Origin: Rheinheimera sp. 4Y26 | Lineage (GTDB): Bacteria; Pseudomonadota; Gammaproteobacteria; Enterobacterales; Alteromonadaceae | Direction of reading: 5' to 3' | Assembly (NCBI RefSeq): GCF_025245835.1 | Contig: NZ_JAOBWS010000003.1 | Location: forward strand, 267,061 to 331,060 | Length of the DNA stretch: 64,000 bases | Shown here: positions 53,869 to 62,390 of the stretch, piece after piece | Numbering within the stretch: the stretch's first letter is position 1 | How the letters are laid out: each line of letters opens with the position of its first letter | The notes under the pieces: model-generated | What the model saw: only the letters and a program-made list of their open reading frames with translations | What the model was told of the DNA's origin: nothing | The model's database searches: none | Position numbers and translations under genes: made by a program

Positions 53869-54321
53869 TCAGGCTGCTTTGTCAGATAACAGCTTAATTT
53901 GCTCCGGTTTTTTCACCCTGATATGGGTTTGGTAATAATACAAACCCGTTGGCTTACCCTGCGACATAAAGTCAATTTTCATCCGCCGCGCCTGGCCTTT
54001 GACCAACAACTTTTTGCCAACAAAATATTGTTGGGCCGAAGCTGCATCAGTACCGGCCAGAGCTGCAGCCACTGCCGGGCTCATTGCAATAGTAATATTG
54101 CGCTGGTCGCGATAATCCAGTTCGGTATTTAAATAAACTGCCCGGCCATCAGTGCCGGCAGCCTGAATGCTGAGCTGATACTCTCCCACCACCCCTTCAG
54201 GCGCTGCCGCTGCTGCAGCGGCAATAATATCCATAGTGCTGGCCCGAGTACGCTCTGCGCTGCCCTGCATCGCAGCACAGCCTGACAATAACGCCAGCAT
54301 CACTACTGCGGCTAATTTCAT
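53869..54321 (-). CDS. Hypothetical lipoprotein
   Basis: The ATG at 54321 follows GGAGG by about four bases; 150 residues. The lipobox LLSGC puts the lipidated Cys near residue 15. An Ala-rich segment (IIAAAAAAAPEGVV) precedes a beta-rich domain (GEYQLSIQAAGTDGRAVYLN, NITIAMSPAVAAALAG, YFVGKKLLVKGQARRMKIDF, GLYYYQTHIRVKKPEQIKLL). The end resembles domains that bind or modify small molecules, but I cannot name a family. Expected at the outer membrane, periplasmic side. Confidence 0.65.
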   Translation of the reverse strand: MKLAAVVMLALLSGCAAMQGSAERTRASTMDIIAAAAAAAPEGVVGEYQLSIQAAGTDGRAVYLNTELDYRDQRNITIAMSPAVAAALAGTDAASAQQYFVGKKLLVKGQARRMKIDFMSQGKPTGLYYYQTHIRVKKPEQIKLLSDKAA

Positions 54322-54462
54322 AAAACCTCCGGTTAAATCCATTTAAAAAACAACATACTACACTTAAAACACCGCTGGCCCAAAAGCTTCTTCAGCCGGC
54401 CAGCAATATATGGCGGTTGCTCCACTGCCGCCTTTGCTTTCTGGTTCCTCCGCTGCTTTGTG

Positions 54463-55197
54463 TTACTTAGCCAGCACTGCTGCAGGACTATTTAGCTTTG
54501 CTTGCCAGGCTGCTGTCTTCAGGCCACAGCATAAGAACCACAAAGTAATAGCCAGCTCACCCAATAAAGAAGGTGCCAGCACCCAGGGGAATAACAAAGT
54601 AGCAAGATCCGGCGCCAGTAGTTGGGCGGCGCTATTTAATACATAACTGCCACCTGCTGCTATTAGTAAATAACCCAAAAATGCAGGCAAAAATTCAGAC
54701 TTAACAATCAGATAACCCCGAATGATGCAGGTCACACCAAAAAAGATCAGGCCAATACCAAAACCATGGCTGTGCATTTTCACCCAAAAGGCCGTTAGCT
54801 GCGCCAGCAGCTCGGCCGGCATCGCTGCCTGAGCAGCAGGGGCAAGCAGTAGCAAAGGTGCCACTAACGCCAGTTTATTCACCGCCAGCACCGAAGTTTG
54901 CACAATATTAAATAAAGTGGCGGTGATGGCCAGGCCATGATGCACCGGCTTTAACAGCAGATAAAACAGCACAATCAAAGGGATATCGAGCAGCTGCATT
55001 AACAAATCACCACCAATACCGGCGCGCCATAAACCGGGCGAGTTGGCAATATTGGCGGCGGTGGCCGCAGCATCCCCGGCCACCACTAAAGTGCCACGCA
55101 CCACAGTTTCACCAAATAAACCAAGGGCAATATTGGCAAGATAAGCCACACCTGCCAAACGCAGATAAAAATTGGGGTTTTGGGCAAAGTTCATCAC
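54463..55197 (-). CDS. DUF4386 integral membrane protein
   Basis: The 244-residue protein has six membrane helices. LRLAGVAYLANIALGLFGET, WRAGIGGDLLMQLLDIPLIV, LFYLLLKPVHHGLAITATLF and HSHGFGIGLIFFGVTCIIRG are characteristic of DUF4386. The function of the family is unknown. The GrpB gene lies 43 bases upstream on the same strand and may be co-transcribed. Confidence 0.82.
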   Translation of the reverse strand: MMNFAQNPNFYLRLAGVAYLANIALGLFGETVVRGTLVVAGDAAATAANIANSPGLWRAGIGGDLLMQLLDIPLIVLFYLLLKPVHHGLAITATLFNIVQTSVLAVNKLALVAPLLLLAPAAQAAMPAELLAQLTAFWVKMHSHGFGIGLIFFGVTCIIRGYLIVKSEFLPAFLGYLLIAAGGSYVLNSAAQLLAPDLATLLFPWVLAPSLLGELAITLWFLCCGLKTAAWQAKLNSPAAVLAK

Positions 55198-55240
55198 ACT
55201 TCCTTTTCTTTTTTATCGGCTTTAATGGCAAAAAGCGCCA

Positions 55241-55759
55241 TTAACTGTGGTACCAAAGCAGTGCCAGCTGCTGGTGCCACAACACAAAATCCTGTTTATA
55301 GGCCATATAAAGTTCGCTGTTATGCTGGCATTGTCTGGCCGCCTGCTGTTTGAGCTGTGCATATTCAGCCGCAATAGCCGGATGTGCCAGCAAATAGGCT
55401 TTAAAAGCTCTGTGGTGTAACAAATGTTCATCACCGCTTTGAAAAGCGTGTACATGATGGCTGCGACTGCTCTGCCCTTTTTGATAATACCGCCGGCCGG
55501 CAATGCCATGCTCACCTTTGGCCTGGTAACCCAGCGCCTGCATAGCCGCAAGCTGCCCATCCAATGCGGCAACAGACACCACCTCAAGCAGAATATCAAT
55601 AATGGGTTTGGCAGCAAGGCCAGGCACAGCAGTGCTGCCAATATGTTCAACCAACAGCAGATTAGCGCCAAGTGCTTGTTGCAACAACTGTTTTTCTGTT
55701 GCAAAAAGTTTCACCCAGTTCTCATCATAAGGCACAACTTCAATGATACGTTGGCTCAT
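55241..55759 (-). CDS. GrpB/UPF0157 family nucleotidyltransferase-like protein
   Basis: The 172-residue protein starts at ATG 55759 after AAAGGA. RIIEVVPYDENWVKLFATEK, LVEHIGSTAVPGLAAKPIID and ILLEV contain the family core: GSTAVPGL and KPIID resemble the nucleotidyltransferase GS-x-DxD site. GYQAKGEHGIAGRRYYQKG, HHVHAFQSGDEH and FKAYLLAHPAIAAEYAQLKQ complete the GrpB pattern. GrpB proteins are predicted nucleotidyltransferases; some are fused to CoaE. The substrate is unknown. Confidence 0.88.
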   Translation of the reverse strand: MSQRIIEVVPYDENWVKLFATEKQLLQQALGANLLLVEHIGSTAVPGLAAKPIIDILLEVVSVAALDGQLAAMQALGYQAKGEHGIAGRRYYQKGQSSRSHHVHAFQSGDEHLLHHRAFKAYLLAHPAIAAEYAQLKQQAARQCQHNSELYMAYKQDFVLWHQQLALLWYHS

Positions 55760-55971
55760 TATGGTTTCCTTTATGCTGAAAAGTTGGGGGGCGCGGCCAA
55801 ACGTCTGAACTACTGAAAAAACCGAAGAGCCTTGATAGCCGCAGCTACAGCAGTATAACCAGCATAACGACTACAGTTGGGTGAAGCCGTTGTGGCTGTG
55901 CAGATAACAAAACAGTATCAACACAGCACTTTTGTGGGCCAAAGCGTGAGTTTATAGCGGCTTAGTGCCTG

Positions 55972-56328
55972 TTATTTATCCTGTATTGCTGACTGCGCTA
56001 CCGACACTTTAGTGGGCGAGGTTTTGGCTAATGCCAATACTTCGGTATAGGTTAAACCGTGAATTTTTTTACCAATCACCGCGTAGTTAAATTGGTTGAT
56101 CATGGTTGGATCATCAATCACGTCATAGGCACTATTTACATCAGAAAACTGGATGGCCAGCAATGCCATTAAAAACTCGATGTGCTGCGCTGGCTTTAAG
56201 CGCTTAGACATATAAACCACCCCCTGCTCTGTGGATTTTGCCGTGGTGCCGTCAAATACAAAGCTGTTTTTTGTGCTGGCACAGCCCAAGGCCAGCAGCA
56301 TAAAAAGCAGCACAAATAAATGTTTCAT
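55972..56328 (-). CDS. Small lipoprotein, DUF6694-like
   Basis: The 118-residue product starts at ATG 56328 after AAGGA (six bases). The lipobox LLALGC gives a lipidated Cys at residue 16. The mature part (FVFDGTTAKSTEQGVVYMSK, RLKPAQHIEFLMALLAIQFS, HGLTYTEVLALAKTS) matches a small family of outer-membrane-associated lipoproteins of unknown role that I associate with DUF6694. Monocistronic. Confidence 0.65.
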   Translation of the reverse strand: MKHLFVLLFMLLALGCASTKNSFVFDGTTAKSTEQGVVYMSKRLKPAQHIEFLMALLAIQFSDVNSAYDVIDDPTMINQFNYAVIGKKIHGLTYTEVLALAKTSPTKVSVAQSAIQDK

Positions 56329-56603
56329 TGAATGTCCTTATTTATCAAACAGCGGTCATGTCTAGCTAAATTGGCTAAACAGAATTTACCGGCAGGTAAA
56401 AAGCTAATATTTACATACAGATAACAAATTAAGCTGTCAATAACAAGCATGGTGCTTTTGTTATTTGCGTGCCCTGAAGGTTGGATCCGAACTTCGCGTT
56501 TTTTTGCCATCAGCCCGAAGCAGGTTCTACTTGGCTTCGGCAGCTTTCACCGGCAAACAAGCATAGATGCAGACACAAAACAGCAGCTGATGATTGTCAG
56601 CCG

Positions 56604-57401
56604 TTATTTGGCTGGCGTTCCGGCTGAACCTGCCAGAATACCACCATCAATATTAATTTCTGTGCCTGTCAGATAAGCGGACTCATCAGACGCCAACATC
56701 ACAGCAACACAAGCAACTTCCGCTGGTAAACCAAAACGCCGCAATGGCGTGTCTTGCACAAAAGCCGCCATATTAGCTGCTCTGTCCGGGCCATTGCCGA
56801 GCATGGGCTCCCACATTGGGGTGAGAATTGCCGCAGGGTGAATGGAGTTACAACGCACTGTTAAATTTTGCTGGGCACAATACAAAGCCACACTTTTTGT
56901 ATGATTGCGCACCGCCGCTTTACTGGATGCATAAGCAGCAGCTGTTGGAATACCGACAATACCAGAGCGCGAAGAAATATTAATAATGGAACCCTGCCCC
57001 GTGGCGCGCATGGCTTTAATTGCATACTTACAACCTAAAAACACGCCATCCAGGTTGGTTTCGTGCACCTTGCGCCAGGCAGCTAAGCTGGTATGTTCAG
57101 GGTCATGCGGCACAAAACCTTCTTCAAAACCGGTAATACCTGCGTTATTGACCACAATATCAAGCCGGCCGTGCTCCTGAAGAATGTCCGCTGTCAGTTT
57201 TTGCCAGCCATGCTCATCCCGCACATCCAGCAAGCGGAATCTGGCACACTGCCCTATGGCCAGGGCAACTTTTTCGCCATTCTCCTCGTCAATATCAGTG
57301 ACATAAACAAAAGCGCCTTCGCCAGCAAAATGCAGTGCAATAGACTCGCCTATGCCCCTTGCAGCGCCTGTCACTAAAGCAATTTTTCCTTTGAGTCTCA
57401 A
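56604..57401 (-). CDS. Short-chain dehydrogenase/reductase (SDR)
   Basis: The 265-residue protein begins at TTG 57401, seven bases after AAGGAGG; no other start is as well supported. It has the classical SDR layout: [16 protein letters not shown] (TGxxxGIG cofactor loop), [15 protein letters not shown] (NNAG), [14 protein letters not shown] with the catalytic Ser, [16 protein letters not shown] (YxxxK), and [11 protein letters not shown] at the end. An Asp after the second strand (VTDIDEENG) predicts NAD rather than NADP. A secondary alcohol or sugar substrate is expected but unknown. Confidence 0.9.
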   Translation of the reverse strand: MRLKGKIALVTGAARGIGESIALHFAGEGAFVYVTDIDEENGEKVALAIGQCARFRLLDVRDEHGWQKLTADILQEHGRLDIVVNNAGITGFEEGFVPHDPEHTSLAAWRKVHETNLDGVFLGCKYAIKAMRATGQGSIINISSRSGIVGIPTAAAYASSKAAVRNHTKSVALYCAQQNLTVRCNSIHPAAILTPMWEPMLGNGPDRAANMAAFVQDTPLRRFGLPAEVACVAVMLASDESAYLTGTEINIDGGILAGSAGTPAK

Positions 57402-57513
57402 AATTCAGCCTCCTTTATATCTGCTGTATATCTGCTGTGAAGAGCTTTTGTTGGCAAACAAAAAATGCCCCTGCGCACTGATGCCGGATCAACATCAACA
57501 TCAACTGTCACAA

Positions 57514-57555
57514 AACAACTTTCAACAAACCACTTTCAGCGAACCACTTTCAGCG
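57514..57555. repeat. Three tandem 14-bp repeats
   Basis: AACAACTTTCAACA is followed by two identical copies of AACCACTTTCAGCG. They sit immediately past the stop of the DUF4440-like gene (57561). An 11-bp duplication ATATCTGCTGT lies about 95 bases to the left. Confidence 0.8.
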
Positions 57556-57560
57556 AACAG

Positions 57561-58067
57561 CTAAGGCGCAGGCCTGTGACCATAACTCAGTACCCGGGTA
57601 AGCTGCCATTTGCCTTCTTGCTCGCGCCAGATCATCGTAAAATCTGCCAGCCCTTCACATTTACCGCTTGCGAACTGGCAAAAACGGTGTGAACCCTGTG
57701 CTATGGCGCCAAAACCTTTAATGGGATACACCTTCAGACTACCTGCCACCAGCTCACGACTAAACTTGCCGCACACATTGTTGCGGGTGCCAGCAATCAT
57801 CTCGTCCCTGGTCCAGGTAACACCGCCGTTGTCATGGTAAAACTCCACGTCCGGTGCAAAAAAACCAGCATGTTTATCAAGTTGCCCCGGCTCAGCACAG
57901 CGGTTAAATGCAGCAAACACCAAAGTGTCGAGTTCGGCCACAGTGTTGTACAGCTGATTGGGCTCAGCTGCTGCTTCCGGCTTGGGCGCTTGCTTAGCAT
58001 CGGCATTGGCCATAAAAATAGTGCCGGCAACAACACCAGCCAGGGCAAGGTTTAGCAGTTTTATCAC
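57561..58067 (-). CDS. Secreted DUF4440/SnoaL-like protein
   Basis: The GTG at 58067, seven bases after AGGAG, begins a signal peptide (VIKLLNLALAGVVAGTIFMA, NADA), giving 168 residues; the upstream ATG at 58103 lacks support. The body LVFAAFNRCAEPGQLDKHAG, FFAPDVEFYHDNGGVTWTRD, FCQFASGKCEGLADFTMIWR, and GKWQLTRVLSYGHRPAP has the DUF4440/NTF2-like pattern. Three Cys may form a disulfide. Role unknown; related in fold to the product at 49739-50251. Confidence 0.75.
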   Translation of the reverse strand: MIKLLNLALAGVVAGTIFMANADAKQAPKPEAAAEPNQLYNTVAELDTLVFAAFNRCAEPGQLDKHAGFFAPDVEFYHDNGGVTWTRDEMIAGTRNNVCGKFSRELVAGSLKVYPIKGFGAIAQGSHRFCQFASGKCEGLADFTMIWREQEGKWQLTRVLSYGHRPAP

Positions 58068-58406
58068 GTCAATACTCCTGTTTGCAGACTGCGAACACCC
58101 CAAAGCTGGGGCTGGTTTTATCGCAGTGATAATTTATCCTGATGCCAGGGTTTGCCATATTTAACCTTTGCGCCATGCAACACCATCGCCATTTTTTCAC
58201 AAATAAGTGTTACAAATGAGAATATTACCAACGCTGTACATGGTTTTAAATTTTGGGAAAGGCCACTGAATATAAGTTTTAACCACTATAGGGTGAGGGT
58301 GATGGTGCGGGCAATTATTGAGTTGTAACCAGTTATTGTGTGGAAGGTTTGGCCTGCGGTTTGGCTTTGATTTTCAGCTTGCAGCTGAGGGCGCTGTAGC
58401 AGCGGA

Positions 58407-58612
58407 GACTCGCCTCCGCGGGCGAGTCACTTTTTGTATCGACAAAAAGTGACATAAAAAACGACCCCGGGATCGTTCGAAAGCCCGTGGTTTTGACTCG
58501 CTTTTGAGGCGCCGCCTGCTTTTTAAAACCACGGGGCAGCGGCTGCTAACGTCACCCCGCTCAAAAAGTTGTCGGCTTAAAACCTCAAAACCGGCCAAAA
58601 CCACGGCTCACT
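58407..58612 (-). repeat. Structured dispersed repeat, copy B (inverted relative to copy A)
   Basis: Read on the minus strand this follows the same order of blocks as copy A at 32105-32294: TTTTGAGGTTTTAAG, GACGTTAGC, GGCGGCGCCTCAAAA, GGGCTTTCGAA, CCGGGGT, a long hairpin and CTCGCCC. The hairpin arms are GTCACTTTTTGT and ACAAAAAGTGAC, different in sequence from those in copy A but equally complementary. A second hairpin GACTCGCC/GGCGAGTC follows. This is what compensatory change in a structured element looks like. Confidence 0.65.
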
Positions 58613-58791
58613 GCACGGGGAGGAAAAGCGCGGGCTTGTGGATTTGGTTGTCTGGTTTGTGCCAATTGCTGACCAAGTAGTTCATAACACCTTTAATTAG
58701 GTTGCAGAATTCAGCGTGTCACTACAGTCAATGCTAGGCGGTAATTCTTAACTGCAAGACTATGATTTCAACATCAAATACAATATGCTTC

Positions 58792-58800
58792 TGATATAAA
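58792..58800 (+). promoter_or_regulatory. Probable extended -10 promoter of the ParB-ATPase gene
   Basis: TGATATAAA fits an extended -10 (TGnTATAAT). The predicted transcript start, near 58807, would leave a 40-base leader containing CTGGAG seven bases before the ATG. The -35 region is weak, as is usual with extended -10 promoters. Confidence 0.45.
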
Positions 58801-58846
58801 ATAGGTATTGACAGACATTAAATGTTACGCATTCTGGAGTTTTAAA

Positions 58847-61024
58847 ATGTCAGATGAAGCTGCTATTTCTGCCTCCAATTCACGGAAGGTTAGCCTTAAA
58901 AATCTTTATTTAGACCCCAATAATTTTAGGTTAATTCATGAACAAGAGCAGGTAGATGTCACTGACGACAAAGTGAAAGATAAAGATGTTGCGGGCCGAA
59001 CTTTACGTCTAGTCATTGGTGAAAAAAATCAAAATGTGCAGGACTTAATTGATAGCTTTAAATCAAATGGTTATTTACCTGTAGATCAAATTCAAGTAAG
59101 ACGAATCGACAATGGTTACGTTGTTGTAGAAGGTAATAGACGTATCGCCGCCTTAAAGATACTACAGAACGAGCATGAAACAAAAAGTATTGATCTTGGA
59201 AAACTTGACCCTTCATTATTCAGTTCTGTACCTGTCGTCTTGTATGATGATGCTGACGAAGTTCACCATTTAACATTAATGGGATTAAAACACATTAGTG
59301 GAAATAGAAAATGGGGTGAATGGAACCAAGCCAAATTACTTGAAGCACTAGCTTTAAAGCATGGCATGCCAGAGGACGAAATCTGTAAACGAATAGCTAT
59401 TAGCAAAATGGAACTTAGACGCAGTATTAGAGCCCTTGCAATTGCTAATCAATATATAAGCTCTGATTATGGAGATCAGTTTAATGAGTCCATGTTTCCA
59501 ATATTTAGGGAGGCTGCAAGAAATACAGCTTTAAAAGATTGGATTGGATGGGACGAAACTAATGGCATAGCAAAAAGCTCTGAGAATGCAGAACTATTCT
59601 TCAGTTGGATGTCTCGAGAAACTGACGAAGATTTAGAAGATTCAGACAGTGAGTACTCTGGTAAATCATTGAACTATTTAGATCCTGTAATAACTAGGCG
59701 AGATGATATTGTAACCCTATCGAAGATTATAAAAGATCCTAGCGCGCTGGATAAACTAAAACAATATAGAAACCTTAATGAAGCATTCCGAACAAGTGAT
59801 CTTATTTTTAAAGAAAAAATAAAAGATGCAATATCATCTGTAGTAAGTGATGTAGACACACTAAGCCAGCTATCTATATCCTCAGATCAAACTATTGTTT
59901 TAGAAGAGGCCTTAGGAAAATTAAGAACAATTGTCGAAAAATCAAGAAATAGTAACATTATTGGAGTGGAACAAAAATCTGTTTTTTACGATAAAATTGA
60001 CAGCCATTTTTCTTCAATTAAAATAATAAATTACAAATCATTATCAGGCGTGTCAGTTAATAAAATTTCTAAAATAAACTTGTTCGCAGGATTAAACAAT
60101 TCAGGAAAAACAACTTTTCTAGAAGCCGTATACTTACTTTGTAAACAAAATGATTTTAACGGTCTTATCGACGTAATTCGAAGACGAGCTAAAATCACTG
60201 AAAACCACATACCAGCGAAATGGCTAGCAGATCAAATAACCAATAACATACACGTCGAAGGTGTTTTTGATCAGAAGCAAAGTTCAATTGAGATTCGCCC
60301 TCTTTACGAAGAAAGCAGAGATGTTGATAGAACAAGATATCTAAAATCAATTGAAATGCTTTCTTCATATGAATCTGTGCAACAAGAAGCAATGGTGCGC
60401 ATCTACCAAGGTAGAGACAGAGAAACTCAAGCTGACTCAATAAAATTGTTAGCAAAAGTAGCGTTTAGCAGCCCATTCTTTTTGAATGAGGCGCATCATT
60501 ATACGGCCTACTACCATAAAAGTGTTCAGTCGAAACTTTTACCAGAAATATTCAAATTTATAAGAGAGAAGATAATACCAAGCATAAAGGACATTAGATT
60601 GGTAGACGAGTTTCAACGTTTTTTAGTAACGGATGATAGCTTTGACACATCTATAGATTTAACTTCGTATGGAGAAGGCTTGCAAAGGATATTTTTCACT
60701 TCGTTGCTATTCGCTTCTTGCGAAAATGGAGTAATTTTAATCGACGAATTTGAAAACGCGATCCACACAGATTTGCTATCTACATTTGTCCCATTTATTC
60801 ATTCTTTGGCCACAAAATTCAACGTCCAAGTGTTTCTTACATCTCACAGTAAGGAATGTATTGATTCATTTATAACAAACATTCCAAATGAATGTGATGG
60901 CGACTTTAGCTTTCACGCTTTTGTAAGAAAAGACAGCGGTAACACTATTGTACGAGAGTTTAGTGGAGAGATGTATAGAAAAATATTAGAGGCAGGTGAT
61001 GTTGATTTAAGGAAGGCAAAATAA
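58847..61024 (+). CDS. ParB-like domain fused to OLD/RecF-type ATPase
   Basis: The ATG at 58847 lies seven bases after CTGGAG; 725 residues. Residues about 15-140 form a ParB/sulfiredoxin-like N-terminal domain (VSLKNLYLDPNNFRL, GYLPVDQIQVRRID, VVVEGNRRIAALKIL, where EGNRR replaces the GERR box of ParB). A helical region follows with a possible helix-turn-helix (MPEDEICKRIAISKMELRRS, about 174-193). From about 390 there is an ABC/OLD-type ATPase: INLFAGLNNSGKTTFLEAVY (Walker A, 415-423), SYGEGLQRIFF (signature-like), GVILIDEFENAIH (Walker B, about 630-636) and TSHSKE (H-loop). The TOPRIM gene follows after two bases. AT-rich compared with the chromosome. A phage-defence or plasmid-control role is inferred. 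Confidence 0.8.
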   Translation: MSDEAAISASNSRKVSLKNLYLDPNNFRLIHEQEQVDVTDDKVKDKDVAGRTLRLVIGEKNQNVQDLIDSFKSNGYLPVDQIQVRRIDNGYVVVEGNRRIAALKILQNEHETKSIDLGKLDPSLFSSVPVVLYDDADEVHHLTLMGLKHISGNRKWGEWNQAKLLEALALKHGMPEDEICKRIAISKMELRRSIRALAIANQYISSDYGDQFNESMFPIFREAARNTALKDWIGWDETNGIAKSSENAELFFSWMSRETDEDLEDSDSEYSGKSLNYLDPVITRRDDIVTLSKIIKDPSALDKLKQYRNLNEAFRTSDLIFKEKIKDAISSVVSDVDTLSQLSISSDQTIVLEEALGKLRTIVEKSRNSNIIGVEQKSVFYDKIDSHFSSIKIINYKSLSGVSVNKISKINLFAGLNNSGKTTFLEAVYLLCKQNDFNGLIDVIRRRAKITENHIPAKWLADQITNNIHVEGVFDQKQSSIEIRPLYEESRDVDRTRYLKSIEMLSSYESVQQEAMVRIYQGRDRETQADSIKLLAKVAFSSPFFLNEAHHYTAYYHKSVQSKLLPEIFKFIREKIIPSIKDIRLVDEFQRFLVTDDSFDTSIDLTSYGEGLQRIFFTSLLFASCENGVILIDEFENAIHTDLLSTFVPFIHSLATKFNVQVFLTSHSKECIDSFITNIPNECDGDFSFHAFVRKDSGNTIVREFSGEMYRKILEAGDVDLRKAK

Positions 61025-61026
61025 GT

Positions 61027-61896
61027 ATGGAAAAGGATATCTTAGTACTTTTTTGTGAGGGACCTCACGATTCTGCATTTGTTAAATTAGTATTTAGTCG
61101 CCTGTTAGCTTTTAAAAACGAGAATATTAAACTTTCAGAAATGCCTTACCCATTTGGAAAATTATTTAAAAATATAATTAACAGCCATGCAGCTGATGAT
61201 TTTTCACTTAGTATGGCTCATAAATTTTTTCTTCCCGACACAGTAATGTCAAAAGAGAATCATTATGTATTTATTTTCAATTCTGGAGGTAAAGATGAAT
61301 ATGAGAAAATTAAACAATTTATTCGACGCTTAGTTCCGTTAGTCAATGTAGCTAATGTATTCTATGATGATGCCACAAGTATTACGAGTTCAATTAAATA
61401 TCTTTTTCTATATGATGCAGATATTCAGACAGTTGAACAAATAGCAACAAAATTACGACAGGAATTATCTGATATTTCTGATGGTAATTTCATGAGTTCA
61501 GATTGGGCAGACAGCGGATATATTTCAGGAAGAGTAATTGAAGATAAGTCTCTCTATGTTTGGGGCAACGAACAAAATGTCGGAACACTAGAGGATTTGC
61601 TGATACCTATGCTTCAGAGCAACTACCCAGAAAAAGTTTCACAAGCAGATCAACATCTTAGCGAAGTTTTTCAATGGGACACCGAAAATAATTCTCCACA
61701 ACGTGCAGTTGCGGAAAAAGCTAAAAAGCAGAAAGCAATTATTACTGTTATGGGACAGAGGGATAAGCCTGGCTCTTCTTTAAATGTAGTACTTGGGCAA
61801 TCGAATTTATTTACAGAACAAGTTTTGCTTACCTCAGAACCTACAAAAAAGTTTGTAGAATTTGTGAAGGAATTTGTTTTAAAAATTGAAGCTTAG
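61027..61896 (+). CDS. Stand-alone TOPRIM-like (DUF3226/OLD-type) protein
   Basis: The 289-residue protein starts two bases after the ParB-ATPase stop, so translation is coupled. VLFCEGPHDSAFVKLVF has the TOPRIM Glu (E11); FIFNSGGKDEYEKIKQFI follows, then YLFLYDADIQTVEQIA supplies the DxD pair (D130, D132), and GTLEDLLIPML with E189 resembles the OLD/DUF3226 acidic residue. These are the metal-binding positions of OLD-family nucleases. In OLD and PARIS systems an ATPase controls such a TOPRIM effector; here the two are separate polypeptides. It would be the nuclease or effector of the module. The hit is by motif only. Confidence 0.72.
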   Translation: MEKDILVLFCEGPHDSAFVKLVFSRLLAFKNENIKLSEMPYPFGKLFKNIINSHAADDFSLSMAHKFFLPDTVMSKENHYVFIFNSGGKDEYEKIKQFIRRLVPLVNVANVFYDDATSITSSIKYLFLYDADIQTVEQIATKLRQELSDISDGNFMSSDWADSGYISGRVIEDKSLYVWGNEQNVGTLEDLLIPMLQSNYPEKVSQADQHLSEVFQWDTENNSPQRAVAEKAKKQKAIITVMGQRDKPGSSLNVVLGQSNLFTEQVLLTSEPTKKFVEFVKEFVLKIEA

Positions 61897-62053
61897 TTTT
61901 ATCAATAAATTGATGTAATAGCAGCGGTTAGTTTTTTAAGATTTAGTTTGTAGTTAATAGGCGAACAAAAAATCTTTATATTAGGTTATATCACATTTAC
62001 TTACCAAAGTTATTAGCGGCGGAGGGTAAATACCAGTGAGCAATAGGAATGAA

Positions 62054-62093
62054 GAGTCAGAGCAAAACCGCTGTAAGGTATTGGCTCTGACTC
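62054..62093. repeat. Inverted repeat GAGTCAGAGC / GCTCTGACTC
   Basis: Perfect 10-bp arms flank a 20-base loop. TCAGAG/CTCTGA palindromes of this type are often seen beside REP-associated tyrosine transposase genes. None is present here, so it may be an orphan REP-like element. Confidence 0.5.
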
Positions 62094-62251
62094 CTGTGAA
62101 TCTATTAATAAGTTGGTTAAGGACACGTCAGCAATTAAAGGGTTTCAAGACCATCTCTTTTTAATGAAGTTGGTTAATTTTTAGCATTCACTAGCATTGA
62201 CGAACGTTAGAATTTTAAATAGGTTGGTTAACCTCAAAAGAAATCATAAGA

Positions 62252-62293
62252 CATTGATTAATAGAGATATTTAAACCGACACATTAATCAATG
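62252..62293. repeat. Inverted repeat CATTGATTAAT / ATTAATCAATG
   Basis: Perfect 11-bp arms flank a 20-base loop, about 100 bases after the helicase stop on the minus strand. It could be a transcription stop or a binding site. Confidence 0.5.
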
Positions 62294-62390
62294 ACCTTTG
62301 AAAATGCGCTAAATATACCCACATCAATCGGCATGTCTTGAATATAACTTTGGAATGTATCAACTAAGCGAATGACGCAGAGCGGCCATT

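Larger units (their letters stand above)
58068..58846. other. Boundary region before the AT-rich defence-like module
   Basis: No gene is supported in about 780 bases. It contains the structured repeat copy B (58407-58612), and after about 58640 the composition becomes markedly AT-rich and stays so through the next two genes. The frame at 58374-58604 (minus) simply runs through the repeat. The change in composition marks the likely left edge of acquired DNA. Confidence 0.6.
61897..62390. other. Convergent intergenic region with hairpins and repeats
   Basis: No gene is seen in about 490 AT-rich bases between the TOPRIM gene and the convergent helicase gene. It holds an inverted repeat GAGTCAGAGC/GCTCTGACTC (62054-62093), three copies of A/G-GTTGGTTAA (62111, 62168, 62222) spaced 57 and 54 bases apart, and an inverted repeat CATTGATTAAT/ATTAATCAATG (62252-62293). 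Transcripts from both sides may end here. Confidence 0.6.

Noticed and set aside
56325..56510. 61-residue open frame and a GGATCCGAAC sequence that resembles a tRNA T-arm complement
   Set aside because: No acceptor stem, anticodon arm or CCA can be built around it, and the frame has no ribosome-binding site or coding character.
58374..58604. 76-residue open frame on the minus strand (basic, Arg-rich)
   Set aside because: It lies inside structured repeat copy B and its translation simply reads through the hairpins; there is no ribosome-binding site.
58681..58750. Possible attC site (TAACACC...GGCGGTAATT) at the left edge of the AT-rich module
   Set aside because: The outer bases vaguely resemble attC ends, but no GTTRRRY box and no complementary L''/L' pair can be placed.
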